Of a DNA stretch of 64,000 nucleotides, positions 9,140 through 18,553 are shown in pieces. Under the pieces are notes generated by a model. The model saw only the letters and a program-made list of their open reading frames with translations, did not search any database and was not told where the DNA came from. The position numbers were made by a program, and so were the translations under genes. This DNA comes from Peptostreptococcus sp. D1 (lineage in GTDB: Bacteria > Bacillota > Clostridia > Peptostreptococcales > Peptostreptococcaceae). The DNA is taken from positions 62,001 to 126,000 of the forward strand of contig NZ_FONP01000001.1 in assembly GCF_900112955.1 (NCBI RefSeq), in the 5' to 3' direction. Position 1 is the first letter of the stretch. Each line of letters starts with the position of its first letter.

Positions 9140-10318
9140 ATGAAAATTTCAATATTAGGTTCGACCGGATCAATAGGTACTCAAACGCTTGACATTGTTA
9201 GAGAGCATAGTGACCTGTTTTCGGTAGAAGGTATCACAACAAACGAAAATATAGATTTGTTAATAAAACAGATAGAAGAGTTTAAGCCTAAAAAGGTTGC
9301 AATCTTTGACAGATATAAATTTGAATACTTTTTAAGAATTTTAGAATCAAAACGCAAAAATGACACTTATCGTTCCATATATAATAATCTGGAGGCATAC
9401 TATGGAATGGAAGGATTAATAAATATCGCTGCCTCAAGCACGATTGATATCCTTGTTACAGCAGTTGTTGGTATGATCGGTTTGAAACCAACACTCGAAG
9501 CAATAAAAAATTCAACTACAATTGCTCTAGCCAACAAGGAAACTCTTGTAACCGCCGGTAAAATAGTTATGGAAGAGGCTAAAAAACACAATGCGAAAAT
9601 CATTCCAGTTGATAGCGAGCATAGTGCGATTTTTCAGTGTATTTCTGGTGAAGGTTGCAACAAGATCGACAAAATCCTGCTGACTGCATCAGGTGGCCCT
9701 TTTAGAGGAAAATCGAAATCAGAGCTCGAAAACGTAACGAAAAACGATGCGTTGAAGCATCCTAACTGGACTATGGGTCAAAAAATAACTATAGACTCCT
9801 CTACTCTTATGAACAAGGGCTTGGAAGTAATTGAAGCGAGATGGTTATTTGATGTGGCTCCAAAGGATATAGTAGTTCATGTTCATCCACAAAGCATAAT
9901 TCATTCGATGGTTCAATTTGAAGATTCTTCAATCATCGCTCAATTGGGATGCCCCGATATGAGAGTACCAATCCAATATGCACTAACATATCCAAACAGA
10001 ATACCATCAAATTTTGAAAAGCTTGATCTTTTTTCAATCGCTAATCTTTCTTTTGAAAAGCCTGATTTAGATGTTTTTCCATGTTTAAAGCTGGCTTATG
10101 ACGCCCTTGAAAATGGAGGTACAGATTGTGCTGCACTAAATGCAGCAAATGAGGTGCTGGTTTCAAAATTTTTAAATGATGAAATTGGTTTTTATGACAT
10201 ACCAAAGTACATTGAGCTAGCGATAAAAAAGCACAATTATATTGAAAATCCAACACTGGAGGATATTTTATACACAGACGAATGGACAAGGTCATTTATT
10301 GGAGACCACTTAAAATAA
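9140..10318 (+). CDS. dxr: 1-deoxy-D-xylulose 5-phosphate reductoisomerase
   Basis: Converts DOXP to 2-C-methyl-D-erythritol 4-phosphate with NADPH, the committed step of the non-mevalonate isoprenoid pathway. The 392-residue protein has the NADPH loop GSTGSIG (residues 7-13), the metal/substrate motif [10 protein letters not shown], and later [13 protein letters not shown] and [12 protein letters not shown]. It starts a three-gene plus-strand operon with rseP and ispG. In most Firmicutes these genes follow cdsA in the same direction; here they face it. Confidence 0.96.
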   Translation: MKISILGSTGSIGTQTLDIVREHSDLFSVEGITTNENIDLLIKQIEEFKPKKVAIFDRYKFEYFLRILESKRKNDTYRSIYNNLEAYYGMEGLINIAASSTIDILVTAVVGMIGLKPTLEAIKNSTTIALANKETLVTAGKIVMEEAKKHNAKIIPVDSEHSAIFQCISGEGCNKIDKILLTASGGPFRGKSKSELENVTKNDALKHPNWTMGQKITIDSSTLMNKGLEVIEARWLFDVAPKDIVVHVHPQSIIHSMVQFEDSSIIAQLGCPDMRVPIQYALTYPNRIPSNFEKLDLFSIANLSFEKPDLDVFPCLKLAYDALENGGTDCAALNAANEVLVSKFLNDEIGFYDIPKYIELAIKKHNYIENPTLEDILYTDEWTRSFIGDHLK

Positions 10319-10355
10319 TGTTATATTTTAAATTGATTATAAGGAAGGTGAATAA

Positions 10356-11369
10356 ATGAATATAATAGCAGCCATATTAGTATTTGGCATAATAATTTTT
10401 ATACATGAATTAGGCCATTTTTATTTCGCAAAAAGAGCCGGTGTAACTATACACGAGTTTGCGATTGGAATGGGACCTACTCTCTTCAAAAAGAAAAAAA
10501 ATGGTACAGTTTATTCAATCAGGGTATTACCTATTGGTGGTTTTGTCGCAATGGAAGGTGAAGACGAAGAATCAGATGATCCAAACTCATTTGCCAAAAA
10601 GACTTTAAAAGAAAGATTCTTGTCCATAGTAGCAGGACCGCTGGCAAATATCGTTCTTTGTGTTTTGCTATTGATACCATTTTATGCAATTGTTGGATTC
10701 CCTACAACGACATTAAATATCGTTCAAAAAAATTCTCCTGCTTATTCAGCGGGATTGCAGTCTGGCGATAAGCTGATTTCAATCGATAACAATAATTTAG
10801 ATTCGTTTAATGACGTTAGCAAGCTAATTTCGGAATCTGGCGGCAAGAAATTGACTATCCGATACAAAAGAGGAAGCGAAGATAAATCCACAACAGTAAT
10901 TCCAGAAAAAAGTGCTGGAAAATATATAATTGGAATCAATCCAAAATACAAGACAGATTTGCTACAAGCACCAAAGCAAGCAATCGTATCGACTTATCAA
11001 ATATCCAAAACTATGTTGATATTCTTGTGGCAGTTAGTGACTGGACAGTTATCCGGAAAAATAATGAACTCGCTTTCTGGACCAGTTGGAGTCGTAAATA
11101 TGGTTTCAAAAGCAGCTACAACTGGGATTTTGGATCTAGTTTTTATGACGGCACTGATAAGCTTGAACATTGGAATTATGAATCTACTTCCAATTCCTGC
11201 ACTTGATGGCTGGAGAATCATTATGCTAATTTTTGAGGGTCTAAGAGGTGGTAAAAAAGTTCCAGCAAAAATTGAAGGATACATAAATGGAATTGGTCTA
11301 ATAGCACTTATGGGATTCATGCTATTCATAACCTACAAGGACATAGTTAGACTATTCTTTAGAAATTAA
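10356..11369 (+). CDS. rseP: Membrane-embedded site-2 zinc metalloprotease RseP
   Basis: Intramembrane protease that cleaves anti-sigma factors and leftover signal peptides. The 337-residue protein has HELGH at residues 17-21 inside the first membrane segment, a PDZ domain (about 120-200, GLQSGDKLISID) and the second active-site motif NLLPIPALDG near residue 280, followed by a final membrane segment. It starts 37 nt after dxr with AAGGAAGG upstream. The dxr-rseP-ispG order is the typical Firmicute one. Confidence 0.94.
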   Translation: MNIIAAILVFGIIIFIHELGHFYFAKRAGVTIHEFAIGMGPTLFKKKKNGTVYSIRVLPIGGFVAMEGEDEESDDPNSFAKKTLKERFLSIVAGPLANIVLCVLLLIPFYAIVGFPTTTLNIVQKNSPAYSAGLQSGDKLISIDNNNLDSFNDVSKLISESGGKKLTIRYKRGSEDKSTTVIPEKSAGKYIIGINPKYKTDLLQAPKQAIVSTYQISKTMLIFLWQLVTGQLSGKIMNSLSGPVGVVNMVSKAATTGILDLVFMTALISLNIGIMNLLPIPALDGWRIIMLIFEGLRGGKKVPAKIEGYINGIGLIALMGFMLFITYKDIVRLFFRN

Positions 11370-11386
11370 TATCAGAAAGGTAAAAA

Positions 11387-12442
11387 ATGAATTATCTTAG
11401 AAAACATACAAAAAAAATAAGAGTTGGAAATATTTTTATAGGTGGTGACGCCCCAATAACAGTACAGTCGATGACCAATACCGACACAAGGGATTCAAAA
11501 TCCACTATCAATCAAATAGCAAAACTGGAAGATGTAGGATGTGATATTGTAAGAATTGCTGTTCCCGATTTATCAGCAGCAAAAAATATAGGTGAAATAA
11601 AAAATAACACAAATATTCCAATTGTAGCTGACATTCACTTTGATTATCGACTTGCTCTTGAAGCAGTAAACCAGGGTATTGATGCAATAAGAATAAATCC
11701 TGGAAATATCGGTGATATAGAAAGGGTAAGAATGGTTGTGGAAAGCTGTAAAAAAAGATCCATACCGATTAGAATTGGAGTAAATGGAGGTTCTCTTGAA
11801 AAGGAGCTTATCGAAAGGTTTGGCTCAGCTACTCCGGAAGCAATGGTTCAATCCGCATTAAGCCATATAAAAATACTGGAGGATTTGGATTTCGATGATA
11901 TTGTTATATCATTAAAAAATTCCGATGTAATAAAATCAGTTCAAGCATATAGATTGATATCATCAAAGGTAAACTATCCACTCCATTTGGGAATAACAGA
12001 ATCAGGTGGTATAAAAAAGGGAACAATAAAATCTTCTATCGGCATAGGCGGACTTTTGGTAGATGGTATTGGAGACACTATCAGAGTTTCTTTGACAGGC
12101 GATCCAACGGAGGAAATAGGCGTTGGAAAAGAAATCCTGAGAAGTATAGGACTGTTAAATGACAAAATAAAAATAGTTTCATGTCCTACCTGTGGAAGGT
12201 GTCAAATTGATTTGATTAATTTTGCAAGCGAGATTGAACAAAAAATAGAACATCTCGAAAAGGACATTACTGTTGCCATTATGGGATGTGCTGTAAATGG
12301 ACCGGGAGAAGCAAAGGAAGCTGATATTGGAATTGCTGGCGGAAATGGTGTCGGTCTATTGTTCAAAAAAGGAGAAATAATCAAGAGAGTTCCTCAAGAA
12401 GAAATAGTAAATACACTTCTAAAGGAAATTGATAATATATAA
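11387..12442 (+). CDS. ispG: 4-hydroxy-3-methylbut-2-enyl diphosphate synthase (ferredoxin/flavodoxin), IspG
   Basis: Iron-sulfur enzyme reducing MEcPP to HMBPP in the MEP pathway. The 351-residue protein starts with a TIM-barrel region (VGNIFIGGDAPITVQSMTN). The C-terminal Fe-S domain carries SCPTCGRC near 264 and GCAVNGPGEA near 300, which supply the three cluster cysteines. It is 17 nt after rseP and ends in a strong terminator at 12452-12494. Length fits the bacterial single-domain form without the insert of plant enzymes. Confidence 0.96.
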   Translation: MNYLRKHTKKIRVGNIFIGGDAPITVQSMTNTDTRDSKSTINQIAKLEDVGCDIVRIAVPDLSAAKNIGEIKNNTNIPIVADIHFDYRLALEAVNQGIDAIRINPGNIGDIERVRMVVESCKKRSIPIRIGVNGGSLEKELIERFGSATPEAMVQSALSHIKILEDLDFDDIVISLKNSDVIKSVQAYRLISSKVNYPLHLGITESGGIKKGTIKSSIGIGGLLVDGIGDTIRVSLTGDPTEEIGVGKEILRSIGLLNDKIKIVSCPTCGRCQIDLINFASEIEQKIEHLEKDITVAIMGCAVNGPGEAKEADIGIAGGNGVGLLFKKGEIIKRVPQEEIVNTLLKEIDNI

Positions 12443-12451
12443 TCCAATATC

Positions 12452-12494
12452 AAAAGCTCATATATACTCTTATAAGGGTATATTATGAGCTTTT
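12452..12494. terminator. Bidirectional terminator between ispG and the facing lipoprotein gene
   Basis: AAAAGCTCATA pairs with the opposite arm ending TATGAGCTTTT, and an inner TATAC(T/C)C stem adds to it. A- and T-tracts on the outer arms let it work for both converging units. Confidence 0.85.
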
Positions 12495-12530
12495 CTGTTA
12501 CATATAACAATCGGTATCAATAGAAATTTT

Positions 12531-12610
12531 ATTTTTTGAATATTAATTTCTGCTTTTAAATATTAAAGTCTATTTTTAAACATTAAATTTTATTGTTGAG
12601 CATTAAATCT
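12531..12610. repeat. Four imperfect 20-bp tandem units ending inside the lipoprotein gene
   Basis: The core (T/C)ATTAA(A) recurs at 12541, 12561, 12581 and 12601, exactly 20 bp apart, each preceded by a T-rich stretch. The last unit encodes the final Phe-Asn-Ala-Gln-Gln-stop of the minus-strand lipoprotein. It looks like a decayed minisatellite or a duplicated gene end. Confidence 0.55.
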
Positions 12611-13519
12611 TCTTAACTCATCCAATTTAAATGTCCATTGTGGTGTCTTTAATTCTCCATTTTCTTTTATTTCATCAATACTGTACCATGGTGAAATAGC
12701 TTTATTGTTTTTGTTGATCAATATTTGAGTCTGCTGTGCAGGCATATATGACTGTGCTAACATAACTATTTTTTTATTACCATTTACTGCCATATCAACC
12801 ACCATAATAGCGTGTCCTACTCTCTTAGTCCCTGGAGTTCCTCCTATTACGAACATATCGCCTATTTCTATATCATCTATATTTACCTTAAATGTATCCT
12901 CCACCAAGGAAAGAGTTCCACTATACGCGTATACCACAGTCATAAACCTCTTATATACGCTTTCATTTGTTGAAGGCTCTGACATTAGAAAATATTCTCC
13001 AGTTTCCGGATCTACTCTATATCCTCTAGTGTATTTTCCAAAATCTGCAACACCACCTGAAACAAATTTGAATCTCATCTTAGAATATTCTCCTTTTTTA
13101 TACAGATAATCTCCAATAAACTTGTAGCAAGCATCTGCACAGTGTAGTAAATTCTTTCCTTCCAAATCTACATCAAATACAGAATCATAAACACCTTGAT
13201 TTGGTTTTTTGTCGCCATTATAATAATTTGATTTTTCTCCGTATGGCTTCAGCTTCTCATGTCTCAAAAAATAGGCGAAAGAATCATTATTAGCTTCTAC
13301 TCTCTTATATCCCTCTGGCAGTAGATATCTTGATTCAATATCCATACCAGATTTATTTAGTAAGTCTGTATTTACATCTGTCTCTACTTTTTTTGAAATC
13401 GCTGATTTTTTATTTTCATTTTTTGAATTCAAGTCATTCTTTTCAGAACATCCAGATAATACAGTAAGCGAAATTATCGAAACCATCGATATGAGAGAAA
13501 TTTTCTTAAAAGCTTTCAT
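12590..13519 (-). CDS. DUF4846-type lipoprotein
   Basis: Surface-anchored protein of unknown function. The 309-residue protein has a lipoprotein signal with lipobox LSGC (Cys24), then a low-complexity linker. The mature domain has features I associate with DUF4846: LPEGYKRV, SFAYFLRHEKLKP, HCADACYKFIGDYLY, then GDMFVIGG and AQSYMPAQQTQIL. GGAGGGGG precedes the ATG at 13519; the ORF could extend five codons but without a better site. It lies 28 nt after cdsA and probably rides on the uppS-cdsA transcript. It sits exactly where dxr normally follows cdsA. Confidence 0.8.
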   Translation of the reverse strand: MKAFKKISLISMVSIISLTVLSGCSEKNDLNSKNENKKSAISKKVETDVNTDLLNKSGMDIESRYLLPEGYKRVEANNDSFAYFLRHEKLKPYGEKSNYYNGDKKPNQGVYDSVFDVDLEGKNLLHCADACYKFIGDYLYKKGEYSKMRFKFVSGGVADFGKYTRGYRVDPETGEYFLMSEPSTNESVYKRFMTVVYAYSGTLSLVEDTFKVNIDDIEIGDMFVIGGTPGTKRVGHAIMVVDMAVNGNKKIVMLAQSYMPAQQTQILINKNNKAISPWYSIDEIKENGELKTPQWTFKLDELRRFNAQQ

Positions 13520-13547
13520 AAATACCCCCTCCAAAATAACAATCCGA

Positions 13548-14333
13548 TTACAGCTTATGTTGGAAATATAGCAGAACCAAATACACGTATGGTGCTACTA
13601 GAAGAACGCTATCAAACCTGTCTAATACTCCTCCATGACCTGGAATCAATTTTCCAAAGTCCTTTATTCCAACATATCTTTTTATTGAAGATGCCAACAA
13701 ATCTCCTATTTGACCAAATACAGATCCAAAAACAGACAGAACAAGTACCTTACCTATATCTAGCCTAAAAATTAATGCAAATATCAAACTAAATAACACA
13801 CAGCATACAACCCCACCCAAGCTACCTTCAATGGTTTTATTAGGGCTAATATTAGGAATCAGCTTCTTTTTCCCAAAGCTTTTTCCTACAAAATATGCTC
13901 CAGTATCCGTAGCAAATGCAATAATAAAAATCAACCAGACATAAATATTTCCACCATCTATATAGTCAATAGTATTGATAATATAATTAAAGCAAAAGCA
14001 TACATACATTATCCCTGAAAAAGTGATTGAAATTTCCAGAATATTTCTTTTTTGCGTAAGAATATAGATCATTCCAACCATAAATACAACGAAAAGTAGC
14101 AATGAAAAAGTTTCACTTCTCCATTGATATATATTTCCGAAGAGTAATATCACAGAATATATATACCCCAATTCCTTTACAGGGTAAATATCCATGTTTT
14201 CGAAGGCACAATAAAATTCGTGCAATGCAATACACATCAAAATCACTCCACCAATATATAGTGGTATACCCTTAATGACCAATAATATCAATAAAGGCAA
14301 CAAAAACATTGCTGATATTAACCTTTGTTTCAT
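13548..14333 (-). CDS. cdsA: Phosphatidate cytidylyltransferase
   Basis: Integral membrane enzyme making CDP-diacylglycerol from phosphatidate and CTP, the precursor of all anionic phospholipids. The 261-residue protein is strongly hydrophobic with about eight membrane segments. The family signature near the C-terminus is IKDFGKLIPGHGGVLDRFDS (about residues 222-241). It starts 10 nt after the uppS stop with GAGG upstream, so the pair is co-transcribed. Confidence 0.94.
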   Translation of the reverse strand: MKQRLISAMFLLPLLILLVIKGIPLYIGGVILMCIALHEFYCAFENMDIYPVKELGYIYSVILLFGNIYQWRSETFSLLLFVVFMVGMIYILTQKRNILEISITFSGIMYVCFCFNYIINTIDYIDGGNIYVWLIFIIAFATDTGAYFVGKSFGKKKLIPNISPNKTIEGSLGGVVCCVLFSLIFALIFRLDIGKVLVLSVFGSVFGQIGDLLASSIKRYVGIKDFGKLIPGHGGVLDRFDSVLLVAPYVYLVLLYFQHKL

Positions 14334-14343
14334 AAGCTTCCTC

Positions 14344-15075
14344 CTATTTTACTGCCCCGAATCTTCTATCCCTTTTCTGGTACGAATAAATAGCCTTTTG
14401 TAGGTTTTTCTCATCAAAATCCGGCCAGTGAATATCTGTGAAATAAAACTCCGAATAAGCAACCTCCCATAACAAAAAATTACTCAATCTCTGTTCACCA
14501 CTCGTCCTAATAACCAAATCAGGGTCAATTATATTTTTTGTATATAAATACTTAGAAATCATATCGTCATCAATATCCTCAACACTAATTTTACCATCTG
14601 AAACATCTCTAGAAATTTCTTTGACTGCTTTTTTTATATCATCCCTTGAACCATAGTTAAGCGCAAGACTTAGTGTAACTCCCGTATTATTTTTTGTTTT
14701 TTCAATTGATCTTCCCAGTTCATCAACACAGACACTTGGTAATTTAGAAATATCCCCAATAGTCAGTATTTTTACATTATTTTTATGCAATTCATCCAAT
14801 TCATTTTTCAAATAGGTAACTAAAAGTCCCATTAAAGCTGATACCTCCTCTTGAGGTCTTTTCCAGTTTTCAGTAGAAAATGCATATAACGTTAGATATT
14901 TTACGCCCAATCGTGAACATTCTTTTACTATTTTTCTTATCGTTTCAACTCCGACTTTGTGTCCATATGTTCTCGGCATAAACTTTGATTTTGCCCATCT
15001 CCCATTACCATCCATAATAATAGCAATGTGGTTTGGAATTTTTTCTATATCAATATCATAATAATTCTGTTTCAT
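14344..15075 (-). CDS. uppS: Undecaprenyl diphosphate synthase (cis-prenyltransferase)
   Basis: Condenses isopentenyl diphosphate units onto farnesyl diphosphate to make the C55 carrier for peptidoglycan. The 243-residue protein carries HIAIIMDGNGRWAK (about 16-29, catalytic Asp), GVKYLTLYAFSTENWKRP and the C-terminal DLVIRTSGEQRLSNFLLW. It uses the products of the isoprenoid genes that face it. A terminator separates it from frr. No good Shine-Dalgarno sits within 15 nt of the ATG; the nearest GGAAAGGA is about 22 nt away, with no alternative in-frame start. Confidence 0.95.
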   Translation of the reverse strand: MKQNYYDIDIEKIPNHIAIIMDGNGRWAKSKFMPRTYGHKVGVETIRKIVKECSRLGVKYLTLYAFSTENWKRPQEEVSALMGLLVTYLKNELDELHKNNVKILTIGDISKLPSVCVDELGRSIEKTKNNTGVTLSLALNYGSRDDIKKAVKEISRDVSDGKISVEDIDDDMISKYLYTKNIIDPDLVIRTSGEQRLSNFLLWEVAYSEFYFTDIHWPDFDEKNLQKAIYSYQKRDRRFGAVK

Positions 15076-15207
15076 AGCTAAATGTATTAAAAATAAGTCC
15101 TTTCCGTTATAATTTCAAATCACTTTCAATATTAAAAAGTGTATAACTATATTATACCCCATATTCATCACCTATGGATAGATAAAAATAAAATAATATA
15201 CAACAAA

Positions 15208-15246
15208 TAAAAAATCCCACCACAGCTATTTTACCATGGTAGGATT
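15208..15246 (-). terminator. Terminator after frr
   Basis: AATCCTACCA pairs with TGGTGGGATT across a 14-nt loop (one G-T pair), followed by a T-run on the minus strand. It lies 16 nt past the frr stop and cuts the usual frr-uppS readthrough. Confidence 0.8.
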
Positions 15247-15261
15247 GATTGCATTTTTTTA

Positions 15262-15819
15262 TTATACAGCCATAATATCTTTTTCTTTTTCATCTGTCAA
15301 CTGATCAATTATTTTTACATATTTGTCAGTCATTTTCTGAACCTCTTCAGTTGCTTTTTTAGCATCATCCTCAGTAAGTTCACCAGATTTTTCCAGTTTT
15401 TTGATTTTGTCGTTAGCATCTCTTCTTTCATTTCTTATTCTTACTTTGAAGGCTTCAGAAGCTTTAGAAGCCTTCTTTGCGAGCTCTTTTCTTCTTTCCT
15501 CTGTAAGCTGTGGAACTACAAGTCTTATAACTGAGCCATCATTAGTTGGTGCAATACCAATATCAGATTCGGAAATTGCCTTTTCTATTGCATGGATACT
15601 AGATTTATCCCAAGGTGTTATTGTCAAAATTCTACCTTCTGATACTGCAATAGCCGCCATTTGATTAACAGGAGTAGGTGTTCCATAGTAATCTACTCTA
15701 ACTTTATCCAACATAGACTGATTTGCTCTACCAGCTCTAATTGTTCCAAACTCAAATTTTAGAGCCTCTATTGTTTTTTCCATTTGCTCTTCAAGCTGTA
15801 CATGTACATCTAATTTCAT
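15262..15819 (-). CDS. frr: Ribosome recycling factor
   Basis: Splits post-termination ribosomes with EF-G. The 185-residue length is standard. Visible signatures are TIRAGRANQSMLDKVRVDYYGTPTP (first part) and the basic helix VRIRNERRDANDKIKKLEK. GGAGG precedes the ATG. It follows pyrH by 104 nt and ends in a terminator. Confidence 0.96.
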   Translation of the reverse strand: MKLDVHVQLEEQMEKTIEALKFEFGTIRAGRANQSMLDKVRVDYYGTPTPVNQMAAIAVSEGRILTITPWDKSSIHAIEKAISESDIGIAPTNDGSVIRLVVPQLTEERRKELAKKASKASEAFKVRIRNERRDANDKIKKLEKSGELTEDDAKKATEEVQKMTDKYVKIIDQLTDEKEKDIMAV

Positions 15820-15923
15820 AATATTTCCTCCATAAAAACATTACTGATTTTTTAAAAAATTATTATAATATCAACCGTTATATTTATTTTACACCATCAT
15901 ATAATTCTTATTCAAGAATTAAT

Positions 15924-16628
15924 TTATTCAACTGTAGTACCAATATCTTCTCCATATACAACCTTTATGATGTTTTCTGTTGATAGTTCGAAGACCTTTA
16001 TTGTTATTCTGTTATCCATACAAAGTGAAGTCGCAGTTGAATCCATAACCTTTAACTCTCTATTGATAACCTCCATATAAGAAAGATTTACAAATTTCTT
16101 TGCATCTGGATGAATCTTTGGATCCTTATCATATACCGCATCAACATTTTTCGCCAATAAAATTACATCGGCCTCCATTTCTGCGGCTCTCAATGCTGCA
16201 GCAGTATCAGTTGAAAAATATGGGTTACCAGTACCAGCACCAAAAATTACCACACGTTTTTTTTCTAAATGTCTTACCGCTCTTCTTCTAATATATGGCT
16301 CAGCAACTTGACGCATCTCTATTCCAGTTTGAACTCTTGTAGGTACTCCTATATCTTCTAGTGAATCCTGTAATGCCATCGCATTCATAACAGTCGCCAG
16401 CATACCAATGTAATCAGCAGTTGTTCTGTCCATACCCTGACTAGTTCTTCCTCTCCAGAAATTACCTCCACCTACAACTACGGCAATTTCTACTCCTACA
16501 TCGTTTAATTCCTTTATACCTTGTGAAATCTCTCTAAGTACCTCATTATTTATTCCAAATCCAGTTCCACCAGATAGTGCTTCTCCACTTATTTTTAATA
16601 ATACCCTTTTGTATACCGGTTCAGCCAT
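15924..16628 (-). CDS. pyrH: UMP kinase
   Basis: Phosphorylates UMP to UDP; a hexameric amino-acid-kinase-fold enzyme. The 234-residue protein shows KISGEALSG near the start, [10 protein letters not shown] near residue 50 and [20 protein letters not shown] in the middle. It lies just 24 nt after the tsf terminator hairpin, too close for an independent full promoter to be obvious, so it is probably reached by partial readthrough. Confidence 0.96.
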   Translation of the reverse strand: MAEPVYKRVLLKISGEALSGGTGFGINNEVLREISQGIKELNDVGVEIAVVVGGGNFWRGRTSQGMDRTTADYIGMLATVMNAMALQDSLEDIGVPTRVQTGIEMRQVAEPYIRRRAVRHLEKKRVVIFGAGTGNPYFSTDTAAALRAAEMEADVILLAKNVDAVYDKDPKIHPDAKKFVNLSYMEVINRELKVMDSTATSLCMDNRITIKVFELSTENIIKVVYGEDIGTTVE

Positions 16629-16652
16629 TTTATATCTCCTTTATTACATTTG

Positions 16653-16686
16653 TTTTTTAAAAAAGAGAACACAAAAGTGTTCTCTT
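16653..16686 (-). terminator. Intercistronic terminator-like hairpin between tsf and pyrH
   Basis: Perfect 10-bp stem AAGAGAACAC/GTGTTCTCTT with a 4-nt loop and a following T-run, located 11 nt after the tsf stop and 24 nt before pyrH. It probably attenuates, setting a high EF-Ts to UMP kinase ratio. Confidence 0.85.
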
Positions 16687-16696
16687 AAATTCAAAA

Positions 16697-17605
16697 TTAC
16701 TTCAATTGCTTTGCAACTTCGTCAGCAAAGTTTTCTTCTCTTTTTTCCATTCCTTCTCCAACTTCATATCTAACAGCCTTAGATACTTTGATAGAGCTTC
16801 CAACTGACTTTTCTACAGAAGCAACCAATTTAGAGATAGTAAGCTCTGAATCCTTTACATATACCTGATCCATCAAACAAACTTCTTTTAGCTCCTTATT
16901 CAATCTACCAATAACCATCTTTTCAACGATTTCAGCTGGTTTTCCTTCGTTCAACGCTTGCTGAGTTAATACTTCCTTTTCATGAGCAATGTATTCTTGG
17001 TCTACATCATCTCTTGATATATATTTTGGATTCATCGCAGCAACCTGCATAGCAATATCTTTTCCTAATTTTGAAATCTGTTCATCCTTAGAATCAGTAT
17101 CTAATACTACAAGAACACCAATTTTTCCACCACCGTGGATATATCCAGAGATAACACCATTAGTTGAAACTTTTTCAAATCTTCTCACATCAAGCTTTTC
17201 ACCAATAGTAGCAATTCTATCATTCAATACATCCTGTAGTGCTTTTCCTTCTTTATGCTGTGCAGAAAGTAATGTAGCAACATCTGAAAAATCTCCATCC
17301 AGAACCATTTCCGTAACGTCGTTAACGAAAACCTTAAAATCTTCGTTCTTTGCAACAAAATCTGTTTCAGAGTTAACTTCAGTTATCGAAGCAACAGTAT
17401 TATCAGCGTTTAATTTAATTGTAACTAAACCTTCTGCAGCGATTCTATCAGCCTTCTTCGCAGCCTTAGATAATCCCTTTTCTCTTAAAATGTCTATTGC
17501 TCTTTCCATATCCCCATCAGCTTCTGTAAGAGCCTTTTTGCAGTCCATCATTCCTACGCCTATTGATTCTCTTAATTCTTTTACCATCTGTGCAGTAATA
17601 GCCAT
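16697..17605 (-). CDS. tsf: Translation elongation factor Ts
   Basis: Nucleotide exchange factor for EF-Tu. The 302-residue protein opens with a UBA-like N-domain containing KELRESIGVGMMDCKKAL, then EVNSETDFVAKNEDF. The long two-subdomain core is typical of full-length (non-Thermus) EF-Ts. GGAGGA precedes the ATG. It sits between two terminator-like hairpins within the rpsB operon. Confidence 0.96.
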   Translation of the reverse strand: MAITAQMVKELRESIGVGMMDCKKALTEADGDMERAIDILREKGLSKAAKKADRIAAEGLVTIKLNADNTVASITEVNSETDFVAKNEDFKVFVNDVTEMVLDGDFSDVATLLSAQHKEGKALQDVLNDRIATIGEKLDVRRFEKVSTNGVISGYIHGGGKIGVLVVLDTDSKDEQISKLGKDIAMQVAAMNPKYISRDDVDQEYIAHEKEVLTQQALNEGKPAEIVEKMVIGRLNKELKEVCLMDQVYVKDSELTISKLVASVEKSVGSSIKVSKAVRYEVGEGMEKREENFADEVAKQLK

Positions 17606-17656
17606 CGTAAAATCCTCCTGTAAAATAATTTTTAATTAGTTTTTATTATTTATAAA

Positions 17657-17681
17657 ATGGTAAGGGCAAAGCCCTTACCAT
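17657..17681 (-). terminator. Intercistronic hairpin between rpsB and tsf
   Basis: Perfect 11-bp stem ATGGTAAGGGC/GCCCTTACCAT with a 3-nt loop, followed on the minus strand by TTTTAT. It looks like an attenuator in the same place where other bacteria modulate rpsB-tsf readthrough. Confidence 0.8.
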
Positions 17682-17704
17682 AAGCATTCTCAATAATGTA
17701 TTAA

Positions 17705-18469
17705 CTACTCTACTTCTGAAGCTTCCTCTGTTGATTCAACATCTTCAGCTTCTTCTACTTCAGACACTTCATCAGCCACATCGTCAACACCTTGTCTAGC
17801 TTCGATTACAGCATTTGCCATTGCAGCAGTTATTAATTTTACAGCTCTTATAGCATCATCATTTGCTGGTATTGGGAAATCCAAATCATCAGGATCACAG
17901 TTTGTATCAACTGTTCCTATTACAGGTATTCCTAATCTGTGAGCTTCCTGTATAGCTATATTTTCTTTTCTTGGATCAACTACAAAAATTGCTGCAGGTA
18001 ATTCAGGCATATCCTTGATACCACCTAGGAATTTTTCTAGCTTTTCCTTTTCAGCTCTCAATTTTATAACTTCCTTCTTAGGAAGAACATCAAATGTTCC
18101 ATCCTCTTCCATAGCTTCTAGCTCTCTAAGCTTCTGAATTCTAGTTTTGATAGTCTTGTAGTTTGTCAACATACCACCTAGCCATCTTTCATTTACGTAG
18201 AACATTCCACATCTAATAGCCTCATCCTTGATAGCTTCCTGAGCTTGTTTCTTTGTTCCTACGAAAAGGATTGGCTTTCCAGTTTCTGCAACCTCTTGCA
18301 TGAATTTGTAAGCCTCATCAATTTTTTTAACTGTCTTCTGTAAGTCGATGATGTATATTCCATTTCTTTCTGTGAATATAAATCTCGCCATTTTGGGGTT
18401 CCATCTTCTAGTCTGATGACCAAAATGAACACCAGCTTCTAGTAATTGTTTCATTGAAATTACTGACAT
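17705..18469 (-). CDS. rpsB: 30S ribosomal protein S2
   Basis: Small-subunit protein that binds late and bridges head and body. The 254-residue protein has the S2 signatures [20 protein letters not shown] at the start and [19 protein letters not shown] in the middle. The C-terminal 30 residues are a highly acidic Glu/Val-rich tail. It has a strong promoter at 18584-18612 and a roughly 105-nt leader that may be structured. Confidence 0.97.
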   Translation of the reverse strand: MSVISMKQLLEAGVHFGHQTRRWNPKMARFIFTERNGIYIIDLQKTVKKIDEAYKFMQEVAETGKPILFVGTKKQAQEAIKDEAIRCGMFYVNERWLGGMLTNYKTIKTRIQKLRELEAMEEDGTFDVLPKKEVIKLRAEKEKLEKFLGGIKDMPELPAAIFVVDPRKENIAIQEAHRLGIPVIGTVDTNCDPDDLDFPIPANDDAIRAVKLITAAMANAVIEARQGVDDVADEVSEVEEAEDVESTEEASEVE

Positions 18470-18483
18470 TATTTTTCCTCCTT

Positions 18484-18553
18484 GGTTTCTACCTCCAGCA
18501 CGCTCAACTTCCTAAAAAACCATCGGCACCTTTTAAGAATCCCGTTGCTGTGT
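18484..18553 (-). promoter_or_regulatory. Candidate structured rpsB leader
   Basis: In the 5' leader of rpsB a GC-richer island stands out from AT-rich flanks. CAGCAAC near its 5' end can face GTGCTG near its 3' end, just before GGAGG, with an internal purine-rich segment. Autoregulatory leaders are common for r-protein operons, but I do not recognise a named family here. The fold is inferred by eye. Confidence 0.4.

Noticed and set aside
16989-17639. 216-codon open frame antisense to tsf
   Set aside because: Shadow of the highly constrained tsf codons; no motif.
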